In this document: positions 8,365 through 17,680 of the stretch, one piece after another
How the letters are laid out: each line of letters begins with the position of its first letter
How positions within the stretch are numbered: the stretch's first letter is position 1
Assembly (NCBI RefSeq): GCF_000745475.1
Contig: NZ_JQJJ01000009.1
Coordinates: 806,001 to 870,000 of the forward strand
Reading direction: 5' to 3'
Origin: Allobosea sp. UNC402CLCol
GTDB lineage: Bacteria > Pseudomonadota > Alphaproteobacteria > Rhizobiales > Beijerinckiaceae
Length of the DNA: 64,000 nt
Made by a program: the position numbers and the translations under genes
Notes under the pieces: model-generated
Databases searched by the model: none
What the model was told of the DNA's origin: nothing
Seen by the model: only the letters and a program-made list of their open reading frames with translations

Positions 8365-8686
8365 GGGGTGAGATTCCTGAGGGCGACGGGCGGGAGACCC
8401 CGAGAATCGGGAGGATGGTTCCGGCCGGTTAAATTTGCGTGAATGGCGGCGGCGATGTTGCGGCGCAGCAAGTCGGGCGCCCTCTTGACGGAAAGCGCGC
8501 GGACAGGCAATCACTTTTCCCCATGACGCGAGCCGCCATCAACAGCCCTTGCATTATTTGCCGCTAGCTTTCGCTGGCCGGCTGCTCACGTCCTCGTCCT
8601 GAAAACGAACAGACAAAAGCGCCCCGGCCAGCGGCCAGGCTGTTTCTTGTCTTCTGTCGTTTCGTTCGTTCCAGGATTTGCCCCCG
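8365..8686. other. Intergenic region upstream of cysS
   Basis: These 322 bp separate two divergent genes. I see no convincing coding frame. A TTGACG box at about 8483 is a weak promoter candidate. The region should hold the cysS promoter and leader. No T-box-like specifier structure was recognised. Confidence 0.4.
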
Positions 8687-10159
8687 ATGTCGCCGACCCT
8701 GAGGCTCTACAACACGCTGACGCGGACGAAGGAGGATTTCGCTCCGGTCGATCCGCAGAACGTGCGCATGTATGTCTGCGGCCCGACGGTCTACGACTAC
8801 GCCCATATCGGCAATGCCCGCCCGGTCATCGTCTTCGACGTGCTCTACCGGCTTTTGCGGCACGTCTACGGGCCCGAGCACGTCACCTATGCCCGCAACC
8901 TCACCGACGTCGACGACAAGATCAACGCCCGTGCGGCGCGCGACTTCCCCGGTCTGCCGCTGAACGAGGCGATCGCGAAGGTCACCGCGACCACCACGGC
9001 GCAGTTCCATCATGATGTCGACGCGCTCGGCAATCTGCGCCCGACGAGCGAGCCGCGCGCCACCGAGCATATCGAGGAAATGCAGGCGATCATCCATAGG
9101 CTGATCGCGCGGGGCGTCGCCTATGTCGCCGAGGAGCATGTGCTGTTCCACGTCCCCGCGGTGACGCATCTGGCGAAGGCGCCGAAATACGGCTCGCTCG
9201 CCCGCCGCTCGCTCGACGAGATGGTCGCCGGCGCGCGCGTCGATGTGGCCCCTTACAAGCGCGATCCGATGGATTTCGTGCTCTGGAAGCCGAGCCGCGA
9301 GGGTATCGACCCCGGCTGGCTCTGGCCGAACGGCGCGCCGGAGGGGATCACCCGCCCCGGCCGCCCGGGCTGGCATATCGAATGCTCGGCCATGTCGATG
9401 GCGAAGCTGCTCGCGCCCTTCGGTGGCGGCTTGTCATGCGACGATCCGGCGAAGAACGTCTTCGACATCCATGGCGGCGGCATCGACCTCGTCTTCCCGC
9501 ACCATGAGAACGAGATCGCCCAGTCCTGCTGCGCCTTCGGCGGCGGGGAGGGGGCGCCGCGCATGGCCAATATCTGGATGCATAACGGCTTCCTGCAGGT
9601 CGAGGGCGAGAAGATGTCGAAATCCCTCGGCAACTTCGTCACGATCAACGAACTGCTGGCGACGGAAACCTTCGGCGGCCGCAAATGGCCGGGCGAGGTG
9701 CTGCGCCTCGCGATGCTGAAGACGCATTACCGCCAGCCGATCGACTGGACGGTGAAGGCGCTGGAGGAGGCGGAGAAGACGCTGCAGGACTGGGCGGGAG
9801 CCGCACAGGGTGTGGCAGCTTCCCAGCCTTCCGTCGAACTGCTCGACGCGCTGGCCGACGATCTCAACACCGCCCGCGTGCTGGCCGAGCTCCACGCGCT
9901 CCGCAAGTCCGATGATCTGCCGGCGCTACTGGCGGGCCTCGATCTGCTCGGCATCAAGCTGCCAGAGCTGGCAAAACCTGTTGCCGTCGCGCCGGAGGTC
10001 GAGCGCCTGATCGCCGCCCGTCTCGACGCCCGCCGCACGAAAAACTTCGCCGAATCCGATCGCATCCGCGACGAACTCGCCGCCATGGGCATCGCGCTCA
10101 AGGACGGCAAGGACCCGGCCACCGGCGAGCCGACGACCACCTGGGAGGTGAAGCGATGA
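8687..10159 (+). CDS. cysS: Cysteinyl-tRNA synthetase
   Basis: Charges tRNA-Cys with cysteine; essential and cytosolic. The 490-residue class I synthetase shows [15 protein letters not shown] at 29-43 (zinc ligand Cys31 and the HIGH-type HIGN at 40-43), [13 protein letters not shown] (second zinc Cys region), [18 protein letters not shown] and the KMSKS loop at 309-313. The C-terminus has the usual [17 protein letters not shown] anticodon-binding helix. ATG 8687 follows CCAGGA by 10 nt; a TTG at 8678 is less likely. Its stop overlaps the start of a 36-codon ORF (ATGA). Confidence 0.97.
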   Translation: MSPTLRLYNTLTRTKEDFAPVDPQNVRMYVCGPTVYDYAHIGNARPVIVFDVLYRLLRHVYGPEHVTYARNLTDVDDKINARAARDFPGLPLNEAIAKVTATTTAQFHHDVDALGNLRPTSEPRATEHIEEMQAIIHRLIARGVAYVAEEHVLFHVPAVTHLAKAPKYGSLARRSLDEMVAGARVDVAPYKRDPMDFVLWKPSREGIDPGWLWPNGAPEGITRPGRPGWHIECSAMSMAKLLAPFGGGLSCDDPAKNVFDIHGGGIDLVFPHHENEIAQSCCAFGGGEGAPRMANIWMHNGFLQVEGEKMSKSLGNFVTINELLATETFGGRKWPGEVLRLAMLKTHYRQPIDWTVKALEEAEKTLQDWAGAAQGVAASQPSVELLDALADDLNTARVLAELHALRKSDDLPALLAGLDLLGIKLPELAKPVAVAPEVERLIAARLDARRTKNFAESDRIRDELAAMGIALKDGKDPATGEPTTTWEVKR

Positions 10160-10266
10160 GCCCGAAGATCCGTCCTGCCGGCTCGCTGTCGCTCGCCATC
10201 AAGCTCGTCATGCTGGCCATGGTCGTGCCGCGCGTCGTTCGCTTCAAGCTGAGGCGCGGGCGATGA
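10156..10266 (+). CDS. 36-residue small protein between cysS and cimA
   Basis: A complete small ORF whose ATG overlaps the cysS stop (ATGA at 10156-10159) and whose TGA overlaps the cimA start (ATGA at 10263-10266). The peptide begins [20 protein letters not shown]. It has a hydrophobic middle ([13 protein letters not shown]) between a basic N-terminus and a very basic tail ([11 protein letters not shown]), so it looks like a small membrane-associated peptide. Double ATGA coupling argues that it is translated. Function unknown; it could alternatively serve only to couple cysS and cimA translation. Confidence 0.55.
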   Translation: MSPKIRPAGSLSLAIKLVMLAMVVPRVVRFKLRRGR

Positions 10267-11873
10267 GCCAGATCACCGAACGCTGCCGCATCCATCTCTT
10301 CGACACGACGCTGCGCGACGGCGCGCAGACCACCGGCGTCGACTTCTCGCTCGACGACAAGCGCGCCGTCGCCGCCCTGCTCGACCGGCTCGGCGTCGAT
10401 TACGTCGAGGGCGGCTATCCCGGCGCCAACCCGCTCGACACCGCCTTCTTCGAGGAGAAGGCGACGAAGCAGGCGAAATTCGCCGCCTTCGGCATGACCA
10501 AGCGGGCAGGGCGCTCGGCCGCCAACGATCCCGGCATCGCCGCGCTGCTGGCGGCGAAGGCCGACGCGATCGTTTTCGTCGCCAAGGCCTGGGACTACCA
10601 TGTCCATGTCGCGCTCGAGATTTCGCTGGAGGACAACCTTGCCGGTATCCGCGAGAGCGTCGAGGCGGCGAGGGCCGCTGGCCGCGAGGTGATGCTCGAT
10701 TGCGAGCATTTCTTCGACGGCTACAAGGCCAACCCCGATTATGCGCTCGCCTGCGCCCGCGCGGCCTATGAGGCCGGTGCCCGTTGGGTCGTGCTCTGCG
10801 ACACCAATGGCGGCACGCTGCCCGACGAGATCGGGGCTATCGTGCGCGAGGTCGCCAAGGTCGTGCCGGGCGACCATCTCGGCATCCATGCTCATGACGA
10901 TTGCGGCTGTGCCGTCGCCAATTCGCTGGCGGCGGTCGAGGCCGGAGTGCGCCAGATCCAGGGCACGCTGAACGGGCTGGGCGAGCGCTGCGGCAATGCC
11001 AATCTCGTCACGCTGATCGGCGCGCTGAAGCTGAAGGAGCGCTATCGCGAGCGCTTCGCGCTCGGCGTCGACGAGAGCCAGCTCGCCGATCTCGCCCATG
11101 TCTCGCGCGCCCTCGACGAGATGCTGAACCGCGCGCCGAACCGCCACGCGCCCTTCGTCGGCGCCTCGGCCTTCGCCACCAAGGCCGGCATCCACGCCTC
11201 CGCCGTGCTGAAGGATCCGCGCACCTATGAGCATGTCCTGCCCGAGGCGGTCGGCAACACCCGCAAGGTGCTGATCTCGGATCAGGGCGGCAAGTCGAAC
11301 CTCGTGGCGGAGCTGGAACGGATCGGCCTGACGCTCGGCCGCGACGATCCCCGGCTCAATCGCGTGCTGCAGGAGGTCAAGGACAAGGAGGCGCAGGGCT
11401 ATGCCTTCGAGGGCGCCGACGCCTCCTTCTTCCTGCTCGCCAAGCGCATTCTGGGCGAGCTTCCGGCCTATTTCGAGATCGAGCGCTTCACGGCCAATGT
11501 CGAGCGCCGCTACAACGCGCTGGGCGAGCTCGTCACCTTCTCCGAGGCGATCGTCAAGGTGAAGGTCGGCGACGACGTGCTGATCTCGGTCGCCGAAAGC
11601 GTGCTCGGACCGGTCAACGCGCTCGATCTCGCGCTGCGCAAGGATCTCGGCCGCTACCAGTCGCTGATCGGCGGCCTCAGGCTGGTGGATTACAAGGTCC
11701 GCGTCTTCCAGGGCGGCACGGACGCCGTCACCCGTGTGCTGATCGAATCCGGCGACGAAACCGGCGAGCGCTGGACCACGGTCGGCGTCAGCGCGAACAT
11801 CATCGACGCCTCGTTCCAGGCGCTGGTGGATTCGATCACCTACAAGCTGGTCAGGGCCGGCGCGACGGCGTGA
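10263..11873 (+). CDS. cimA: Citramalate synthase
   Basis: Condenses pyruvate and acetyl-CoA to (R)-citramalate, opening the threonine-independent route to isoleucine. The 536-residue protein has a DRE-TIM barrel with FDTTLRDGAQTTGVDFS at its N-terminus, the HAHDDCGCAVANS metal-binding histidines near residue 210, and NGLGERCGNANL. A C-terminal LeuA-type allosteric domain (about 400-530) would bind isoleucine. Length and the TTGVDF sequence fit CimA better than LeuA or HcsA. It is coupled by ATGA to the upstream 36-codon ORF and through it to cysS. Followed by a palindromic repeat. Confidence 0.93.
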   Translation: MSQITERCRIHLFDTTLRDGAQTTGVDFSLDDKRAVAALLDRLGVDYVEGGYPGANPLDTAFFEEKATKQAKFAAFGMTKRAGRSAANDPGIAALLAAKADAIVFVAKAWDYHVHVALEISLEDNLAGIRESVEAARAAGREVMLDCEHFFDGYKANPDYALACARAAYEAGARWVVLCDTNGGTLPDEIGAIVREVAKVVPGDHLGIHAHDDCGCAVANSLAAVEAGVRQIQGTLNGLGERCGNANLVTLIGALKLKERYRERFALGVDESQLADLAHVSRALDEMLNRAPNRHAPFVGASAFATKAGIHASAVLKDPRTYEHVLPEAVGNTRKVLISDQGGKSNLVAELERIGLTLGRDDPRLNRVLQEVKDKEAQGYAFEGADASFFLLAKRILGELPAYFEIERFTANVERRYNALGELVTFSEAIVKVKVGDDVLISVAESVLGPVNALDLALRKDLGRYQSLIGGLRLVDYKVRVFQGGTDAVTRVLIESGDETGERWTTVGVSANIIDASFQALVDSITYKLVRAGATA

Positions 11874-11884
11874 AAGCCCACGCC

Positions 11885-11988
11885 CGTCATGCTCGGGCCT
11901 GACCCGAGCATCTCTTGCCAGAGGAGGCTCTAGAACCTCATCGTCCGGAGATTCTCGGGTCTGTGCTTCGCTTCGCCCGAGAATGACG
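11885..11988. repeat. Intergenic palindromic repeat, copy B
   Basis: CGTCAT (11885-11890) to ATGACG (11983-11988), with a GCTCGGG/CCCGAGC hairpin on the left and a TTCTCGGG/CCCGAGAA hairpin on the right. It is therefore inverted relative to copy A. Lies between convergent cimA and a small exported-protein gene. Confidence 0.85.
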
Positions 11989-12000
11989 GTTCCCGGGAGG

Positions 12001-12339
12001 TCACTCCGTCAGACGGATCACGCGGTCCTTGCACAGATCCATGTCAGCGTCGCTCGTGGCCTCGTCGTCGAACTGCGCCTGCACCGTATAGCTGCAGCCC
12101 TGCGGCTTGTTGAGCTTGAGTGCGACGCTCTTGCCGGGAGCGAGCGGCTTGGCGAGCTTCGCCACGAGTCGGGGCTGGTCGCCCGCCGTCGCGATCGCGA
12201 AATTGCTCAAGGGCACCGTGCGCTGATTGGTGATGGTGATCTGCGGATGAGGCCGCGTGGCCTGCGCCGCGGCCGGCAGGGCGAGGCCGAGAGCAGCCCC
12301 TAAACCCAGCCCGATCACTGCAAGATTGCGGAATACCAT
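12001..12339 (-). CDS. Small exported protein, unknown
   Basis: A 112-residue protein with a Sec signal peptide (MVFRNLAVIGLGLGAALGLALPAAAQ). The mature part has two cysteines (in PQGCSYT and DLCKDRV) and beta-strand-like segments (ITITNQRTVPLSNFAIAT, KSVALKLNKPQ) suggesting a small beta-sandwich. No family recognised. GGGGAG lies 8 nt before ATG 12339 but only 2 nt before ATG 12345, so I prefer the former. Divergent from the ABC exporter. Confidence 0.7.
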   Translation of the reverse strand: MVFRNLAVIGLGLGAALGLALPAAAQATRPHPQITITNQRTVPLSNFAIATAGDQPRLVAKLAKPLAPGKSVALKLNKPQGCSYTVQAQFDDEATSDADMDLCKDRVIRLTE

Positions 12340-12557
12340 GGTCATGTCTCCCCATTCGAGAGCGTTGAGCGCTCTTTCGCGAGGAGACATTCTCCGTTCG
12401 ACGAGAACAAGGCAACTCCGGGGCGCCAGTTTACGCGGGCGCCTCGCTTCTGCTGTTTCGCAACAGCCTCCAGGCGCAATGCCCCCCTTGCAACAAGCCG
12501 CATGCATGGACGCGGAATTGCGCCTATATGGGCCGCATAAACTGGAATCGCTCGAAA

Positions 12558-14471
12558 ATGTCCGTGCCCGCAGCGCCGTCCCCGGTGCCGAGCCTCGCTC
12601 GTTCCGTCGTCATCAAGCCGGGCTCCGGCTTCATCGCCACCTTCCGTGCGCTCTGGCCCTATCTCTGGCCGGCGGAAAGAGCCGATCTGCGAGGGCGCGT
12701 CGTCGCGGCCTTCGGGCTGATGCTGATCGGGCGCCTGATCCTGATGGGCGTGCCCTTCAGCTTCAAATGGATCACCGACGCGCTGGCCCAGACCCATTCC
12801 AGCGTCGAGAACTGGCTGCCCTGGCTCGTCGGCGCGCCGCTGGCGCTAACGGTGCTCTACGGTCTGGCGCGGGTCGGCTCCTCGGCCTTCGTGCAGATGC
12901 GCGACGCGATCTTCGCCCCGGTCTTCATGCATGCGGTGCGCACGCTGGCGCTCCAGACCTTCGGGCACCTGCATTATCTCTCGCTGCGCTTCCATCTCGA
13001 GCGCAAGACGGGCGGGCTGACGCGCGTGCTGGAACGGGGCCGCAACGGCATCGAGGAGATGGTCCGGCTCGGCCTCAACCAGCTCGTGCCGGTCATCGTC
13101 GAGGTCGCGCTGATCATCGCCGTGCTGCTCGCGCTGTTCGACTGGCGCTATGTCGCGGTGCTCGTCACGATGGTCGTCGCCTACATGACCTACACCATCA
13201 AGGCGACCGAGTGGCGTATCGCCATCCGCTCGGCGATGAACGAATCCGACACCGACGCCAATTCCAAGGCGATCGACTCGCTGCTCAACTACGAAACGGT
13301 GAAGTATTTCGGTGCCGAGGCCCGCGAGACGGCGCGCTACGACGTGGCGATGGCGCGCTATGAGCGCAACTCGATCAAGTCTTACACCTCGCTCGCCTTG
13401 CTGAATTTCGGCCAGGCCACGATCTTCGCCGTCGGGCTGACGCTGTCGATGCTGATGGCGGTGCGCGGCTTCCAGGCTGGCACCAACACGGTCGGCGATC
13501 TCGTGCTGATCAACTCCATGCTGATCCAGCTCTATCTGCCGCTGAACTTCATGGGCACCGTCTATCGCGAGATCAAGCAGGCGACGCTCGACATCGCCGA
13601 GATGTTCTCCCTCATCGGCCGCGATCCGGAAATTCAGGACAAGCCGGGCGCGCTGCCGTTGCAGGTGCCGGCCGGCGAGGTCGTCTTCGACAACGTGCAT
13701 TTCGCCTATGTGCCGGAGCGGCCGATCCTGCGCGGCATTTCCTTCAAGGTTCCGCCCGGCCGCACCGTCGCCATCGTCGGCCCCTCCGGCGCCGGCAAAT
13801 CGACGATCTCGCGGCTGCTCTTCCGGTTCTACGAGCCGCAGAAAGGCCGCATCCTCATCGACGGCCAGCCGATCGCCGATATCCAGCAGGTGAGCCTGCG
13901 CGCCGCCATCGGCATGGTCCCGCAGGACACGGTTCTGTTCAACGACACCATCGAATACAACATCCGCTACGGCCGCCCCGAGGCGACGATGGAGGAGGTC
14001 GAGGACGCTGCCCGCCTCGCCCAGATCGACCGCTTCATCCGCACCTTGCCGGAGGGGTACGCCACCTCCGTCGGCGAGCGCGGCCTCAAGCTCTCCGGCG
14101 GCGAGAAGCAGCGCGTCGCCATCGCCCGCACCATCCTGAAGGGACCGCCGGTGCTCGTCCTCGACGAGGCGACCTCGGCGCTCGATTCCTTCACCGAGAA
14201 GGAGATCCAGGACGCGCTCGACCGGGTGAGCGAGGGGCGCACCACGCTGGTCATCGCGCACCGGCTCTCCACGGTGGTCAATGCGGACGAGATCATCGTG
14301 CTCGACAAGGGCGTCATCGTCGAGCGCGGCCATCACCGCGACCTGCTCGCGGCGGACGGCGTCTATGCTGCGATGTGGAACCGCCAGCGCGAGGTCGACG
14401 AGGCCAAGGCGACCCTCCAACGCGCGACGCAGGAAGAAGGCGAGAGCGTCAGGGTCACGCTGGCGCAGTGA
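12558..14471 (+). CDS. Atm1-type ABC exporter (fused membrane and ATPase domains)
   Basis: A homodimeric half-transporter of the Atm1/HMT1 group, which exports glutathione-metal or glutathione-persulfide species from the cytosol. The N-terminal half has six membrane helices; the coupling region NSKAIDSLLNYETVKYFGAE (about residue 235) is diagnostic of Atm1. The ATPase half has Walker A GPSGAGKST at 408-416, signature LSGGEKQR at 512-519, and Walker B VLVLDEATSALD near 530. 637 residues from ATG 12558; ATG 12528 would add ten residues and neither has a strong Shine-Dalgarno. Known family role: Fe-S homeostasis and heavy-metal tolerance. Confidence 0.92.
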   Translation: MSVPAAPSPVPSLARSVVIKPGSGFIATFRALWPYLWPAERADLRGRVVAAFGLMLIGRLILMGVPFSFKWITDALAQTHSSVENWLPWLVGAPLALTVLYGLARVGSSAFVQMRDAIFAPVFMHAVRTLALQTFGHLHYLSLRFHLERKTGGLTRVLERGRNGIEEMVRLGLNQLVPVIVEVALIIAVLLALFDWRYVAVLVTMVVAYMTYTIKATEWRIAIRSAMNESDTDANSKAIDSLLNYETVKYFGAEARETARYDVAMARYERNSIKSYTSLALLNFGQATIFAVGLTLSMLMAVRGFQAGTNTVGDLVLINSMLIQLYLPLNFMGTVYREIKQATLDIAEMFSLIGRDPEIQDKPGALPLQVPAGEVVFDNVHFAYVPERPILRGISFKVPPGRTVAIVGPSGAGKSTISRLLFRFYEPQKGRILIDGQPIADIQQVSLRAAIGMVPQDTVLFNDTIEYNIRYGRPEATMEEVEDAARLAQIDRFIRTLPEGYATSVGERGLKLSGGEKQRVAIARTILKGPPVLVLDEATSALDSFTEKEIQDALDRVSEGRTTLVIAHRLSTVVNADEIIVLDKGVIVERGHHRDLLAADGVYAAMWNRQREVDEAKATLQRATQEEGESVRVTLAQ

Positions 14472-14604
14472 CGGCGTGGGCCTGCCCGGCGCGGCAGGCT
14501 CGCCTTTCGATCGGCCCCGATGACATCGGCGCGGAGTGGCGTCGCGGGCCGGTTTCGGTCATGATGCGCCTCGGGAAGCAGCATCGAGCGGCTTGGGGGC
14601 TGTC

Positions 14605-15096
14605 ATGTTCGATCCGACGACACTGGTTGGCTTTCATACCTGGTTGAGCCTGATCGCCATCGTCGCCGGCTTCCCGGTGACGGCGGGGTTGTTGAAGGGC
14701 CACACCAAGCCCGGCTGGACCGGAATCTTCCTCTCGACCGCCTTTGCCACGAGCGCGACGGGCTTCGCCTTTCCGGTCAGCGGCATCCTCCCGTCGCATA
14801 TCGTCGGCGCGATCTCGCTGGTGCTGATCGTCGTGGCGGGCGTCGCGCTTTACGCGAAGATGCTCGAAGGAGCGTGGCGGCGGATCTATGCGATCACGGC
14901 CGTGCTCGCCTTCTATCTTCTGATGTTCGTCCTGGTCGCTCAGCTCTTCCTCAAGCTGCCGGCGCTGCATGCGCTCGCTCCGACCGGCTCCGAGCCGCCC
15001 TTCGCCATCGCGCAGGGCATCCTGCTCGTCGTCTTCGCCTGGCTGACCTGGCAGGCGGCGCGGCGCTTCAATCAGGTCTGGCACCCCGCGCATTGA
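14605..15096 (+). CDS. Small integral membrane protein, unknown
   Basis: A 163-residue protein made almost wholly of hydrophobic helices: about residues 12-30, 44-60, 65-88, 97-120 and 136-152, ending in a basic tail (RRFNQVWHPAH). Short loops include KGHTKPGWTG and KMLEGAWRRIYA. I do not recognise a family. The ATG at 14605 (MFDPTTLVGF) is used because upstream residues are low-complexity. It sits 134 bp after the exporter, probably as a separate unit, and is followed by a good hairpin terminator. Confidence 0.7.
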   Translation: MFDPTTLVGFHTWLSLIAIVAGFPVTAGLLKGHTKPGWTGIFLSTAFATSATGFAFPVSGILPSHIVGAISLVLIVVAGVALYAKMLEGAWRRIYAITAVLAFYLLMFVLVAQLFLKLPALHALAPTGSEPPFAIAQGILLVVFAWLTWQAARRFNQVWHPAH

Positions 15097-15124
15097 ATGC
15101 CGGGCCGCCCGGCATTTCGTCTTT
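15096..15124 (+). terminator. Hairpin terminator after the membrane gene
   Basis: AATGCCGGG (15096-15104) pairs perfectly with CCCGGCATT (15108-15116) around a 3-nt loop, followed by the U-rich TCGTCTTT. It begins at the stop codon. Confidence 0.65.
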
Positions 15125-15282
15125 CCGGGGATGAAGGGGCCCGCGCCGGAGCGCCGCGGCCTTCCGCTCTTTCCCTCGCGGCGGGAAGGCCCTAAATCAG
15201 CGCAGCGCCCGCGCTGGCTTCCCAGCGCTGCGGCAAGCCCATTCCCGCGTGCCTCGCGCCGCCAAGAACAGCGGAACTCTCC

Positions 15283-15984
15283 ATGTCCCTCGTCGATTCC
15301 GTCCGCAAGGTGATCGTGCCCATCCACAAGGAGGGCTATGTCTTCATCGCGATCGGGCTGGTGGCGACCATCATCCTCGCCAATCTCTGGTCGCCCTTCG
15401 GCTGGATCGGCGCGATCATCACCGTCTGGATCTGCTATTTCTTCCGCGATCCCGTCCGCATCACGCCGCAGCGGGAAGGGCTGGTGATTTCGCCGGCCGA
15501 CGGCCGCGTCAGCCAGATCGCCACGGCCCTGCCGCCGCCGGAACTCGACCTGCCGGCCGAGCCGATGACCCGCGTCTCGATCTTCATGAACGTCTTCGAC
15601 TGCCATGTGAATCGCAGCCCCGTGCCCGGCCGCCTCCTGAAGATGGCCTATACGCCCGGCCTCTTCCTGAACGCCGAGCTCGACAAGGCGAGCGATGACA
15701 ACGAGCGCAACGCGCTGGCGATCGAGACGCAGGCCGGTACCATCGCCGTCGTCCAGATCGCCGGATTGATCGCGCGGCGGATCGTGCCCTTCGTCAAGGA
15801 AGGCGACGTGCTGGCGACCGGCGAGCGCTTCGGCCTCATCCGCTTCGGCTCGCGCGTCGACGTCTATCTGCCTGCCCATGTCGTGCCGCTGGTCGGCGAG
15901 GGGCAGACGGCGATCGCCGGCGAGACCGTGCTGGCCGATCTTGCCGGCAACGAGGCCATCCTGCGGACGTTCCGCGGAATCTGA
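15283..15984 (+). CDS. psd: Phosphatidylserine decarboxylase (short, PSD-B related form)
   Basis: Converts phosphatidylserine to phosphatidylethanolamine at the inner membrane using a pyruvoyl group. The 233-residue proenzyme has two N-terminal hydrophobic segments ([31 protein letters not shown]), [22 protein letters not shown], the [12 protein letters not shown] motif, and [11 protein letters not shown]. Within that last motif Ser190 is the expected self-cleavage site that becomes the pyruvoyl residue of the small subunit. It pairs with pssA downstream across a palindromic repeat: the two consecutive steps of PE synthesis. Start ATG 15283. Confidence 0.95.
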   Translation: MSLVDSVRKVIVPIHKEGYVFIAIGLVATIILANLWSPFGWIGAIITVWICYFFRDPVRITPQREGLVISPADGRVSQIATALPPPELDLPAEPMTRVSIFMNVFDCHVNRSPVPGRLLKMAYTPGLFLNAELDKASDDNERNALAIETQAGTIAVVQIAGLIARRIVPFVKEGDVLATGERFGLIRFGSRVDVYLPAHVVPLVGEGQTAIAGETVLADLAGNEAILRTFRGI

Positions 15985-15998
15985 CCGGCGGTGAACCG

Positions 15999-16108
15999 CG
16001 TCATTCTCGGGCGCCCGCAGGGGAACCCGGGAATCTCGGGACGGTAAGGGATCGGAGACTCCAGAGCCCCGTCGGTTCGAGATGCTCGGGTCGAGCCCGA
16101 GCATGACG
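15999..16108. repeat. Intergenic palindromic repeat, copy C
   Basis: CGTCAT (15999-16004) to ATGACG (16103-16108). The right hairpin (ATGCTCGGG / CCCGAGCAT) is perfect. The left one is degraded by an insertion, ending in a GGGAATCTC remnant. Lies between psd and pssA on the same strand. Confidence 0.8.
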
Positions 16109-16169
16109 CCGCCGATGCCGTTATCTCCCCGCCTAGCTTCCGCCTGCAAAACCGCGTATTTCGGCTCGC

Positions 16170-17006
16170 ATGAGCGACCTCTTTCCTCCCTTCGAGCCCG
16201 AGCGCCTCGAGCCGAAGCGCGCGCGTTTCAAATCGATCCCGTTCCGGCTGATCGCGCCGAACCTCGTCACGCTGCTGGCGCTTTGCCTCGGCCTGACGGC
16301 GATGCGCCTCGTGGTCGAGGGCAAGCTCGAGACCGCGACGATCTGCATCCTGATCGCGGCGGCGCTCGACGGCATCGACGGCCGTCTCGCGCGCATGCTC
16401 AAGGGCACCTCCCGCTTCGGCGCCGAGCTCGATTCGCTCTCGGATTTCGTGAATTTCGGCGTCGCCACTGGCTATGTGCTGTGGATCTTCGTCCTGCACG
16501 ACCTGAAATCCTTCGGCTGGATCATCGTGCTGACGCTGGCCTGCGCCATGGCGCTCAGGCTCGCGCGCTTCAACGTGATGATCGACGATCCCAACCGGCC
16601 CGACTGGCAGAAGAACTTCTTCGTCGGCATGCCGGCCCCGGCCGGCGCCATCACCGCCATGCTGCCGGTCTATTTGCAGGCGATCGGCGTTCCGGTGCAG
16701 GAATACGGAGCGCCTTTCGTCGGGCTCTACATCCTCTTCATCGCCTTCCTGACGATCTCGCGCATCCCCTGCTATGCGGGCAAGACGCTGGGTGCGCGCA
16801 TTCCGCGCGACATGGTGCTGCCGATCTTCGTCGCGGTCGTGGTGGTCGCGGGGCTGCTCTTCGCCTACACCTTCGAGGTGCTGACGCTGGTGGTGGTCGC
16901 CTATCTCGCGCTGATCCCGCTCAGCGTCGCCCGTTACCGCAAGCTCGAGCGCGAGCATGCCGCGTCAGCGACCCTGCCGGAGGAGACGCCGGAAAGCGCC
17001 GCCTGA
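16170..17006 (+). CDS. pssA: CDP-diacylglycerol-serine O-phosphatidyltransferase
   Basis: Makes phosphatidylserine from CDP-diacylglycerol and serine, feeding Psd. The 278-residue integral membrane protein contains the CDP-alcohol phosphatidyltransferase signature in the form DGIDGRLARML...GAELDSLSD (DGxxAR...G...D...D) at about residues 70-95. About seven or eight membrane helices follow. The cytosolic N-terminus is acidic then basic, and the C-terminus is Glu-rich. Start ATG 16170. Its neighbour psd makes the next product in the pathway. Confidence 0.95.
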   Translation: MSDLFPPFEPERLEPKRARFKSIPFRLIAPNLVTLLALCLGLTAMRLVVEGKLETATICILIAAALDGIDGRLARMLKGTSRFGAELDSLSDFVNFGVATGYVLWIFVLHDLKSFGWIIVLTLACAMALRLARFNVMIDDPNRPDWQKNFFVGMPAPAGAITAMLPVYLQAIGVPVQEYGAPFVGLYILFIAFLTISRIPCYAGKTLGARIPRDMVLPIFVAVVVVAGLLFAYTFEVLTLVVVAYLALIPLSVARYRKLEREHAASATLPEETPESAA

Positions 17007-17033
17007 CGGATAGTATCTGCTAGGCTGATCGCT

Positions 17034-17417
17034 CTAACGGCGCCGGCCGGTCAGCCGGGCCGCGTTGGCGCGGGTGCGGCGGGCGAAAGGCTCGAGCGTG
17101 CTGTTCGCCACCTTGGCGGCGGCCTCGCTCAGATCGATCTGCGCCAGCGGGTTCAGCGCCAGGCCCCACCAGAACATCGTGGCGGCGCAGCTCGCGGCGA
17201 AGCTGCTTTCCACCACCGCCGACACTTTCTCGACCACGGCCTTCGTCGCCTCGCGCTGGCCCGACGAATCGCCGAGAGCGCCCTTCATCAGGATCGGCAT
17301 CCGCATGGCGATGGTGAGCCCGGCCTCGGCCTGCATCGCCAGGACGCGCGTGGCGAGCGCCTGCGCCTCCACCCCAGCCGGGGCGGCGGGGCGCAATGGC
17401 TTGCGCGATGTTGGCAT
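17034..17417 (-). CDS. Small helical protein, phasin-like (tentative)
   Basis: A 127-residue protein, amphipathic and Ala-rich, with segments such as VEAQALATRVLAMQAEAGLT and EATKAVVEKVSAVVESSFAA and a C-terminal AKVANSTLEPFARRTRANA. This helix pattern and size resemble phasins (granule-surface proteins of PHA granules), but no phaC or phaR is nearby and I cannot confirm the family. GGAG lies 8 nt before ATG 17417. A perfect 14-bp palindrome sits about 90 bp upstream. Converges on pssA. Confidence 0.6.
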   Translation of the reverse strand: MPTSRKPLRPAAPAGVEAQALATRVLAMQAEAGLTIAMRMPILMKGALGDSSGQREATKAVVEKVSAVVESSFAASCAATMFWWGLALNPLAQIDLSEAAAKVANSTLEPFARRTRANAARLTGRRR

Positions 17418-17505
17418 GAGGCGAACTCCGGAGAATAGGGCCGAGAGGCGGTGGAGCATCGATGAAGGGCGCGTAGTGTGGCGCGGCCGGAGGCGCTTGG
17501 CAATG

Positions 17506-17519
17506 GCTGGTATACCAGC
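17506..17519. promoter_or_regulatory. 14-bp perfect palindrome, FadR/GntR-like operator
   Basis: GCTGGTATACCAGC, containing the TGGT..ACCA half-sites typical of FCD-type GntR regulators. It lies between the divergent phasin-like gene and maf. Function inferred only from shape and position. Confidence 0.35.
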
Positions 17520-17680
17520 TGTCCAGCCCGTTATCTGTGCAGATCGCGGATGGCGCGCAAACGACGACCCACCCGCCGGCGCATCGCCGCAAGGGTTTCG
17601 GATTTATTAGCGCGCCGAAATACTCTAAAGCCTGAGACATCCGATCGTCATCGTCATCCGATCGTCCTGCAAACCGGAAT

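Noticed and set aside
12846-14420. 524-codon open frame on the minus strand
   Set aside because: Exact antisense shadow of the Atm1-like exporter, whose motifs are all intact on the plus strand.
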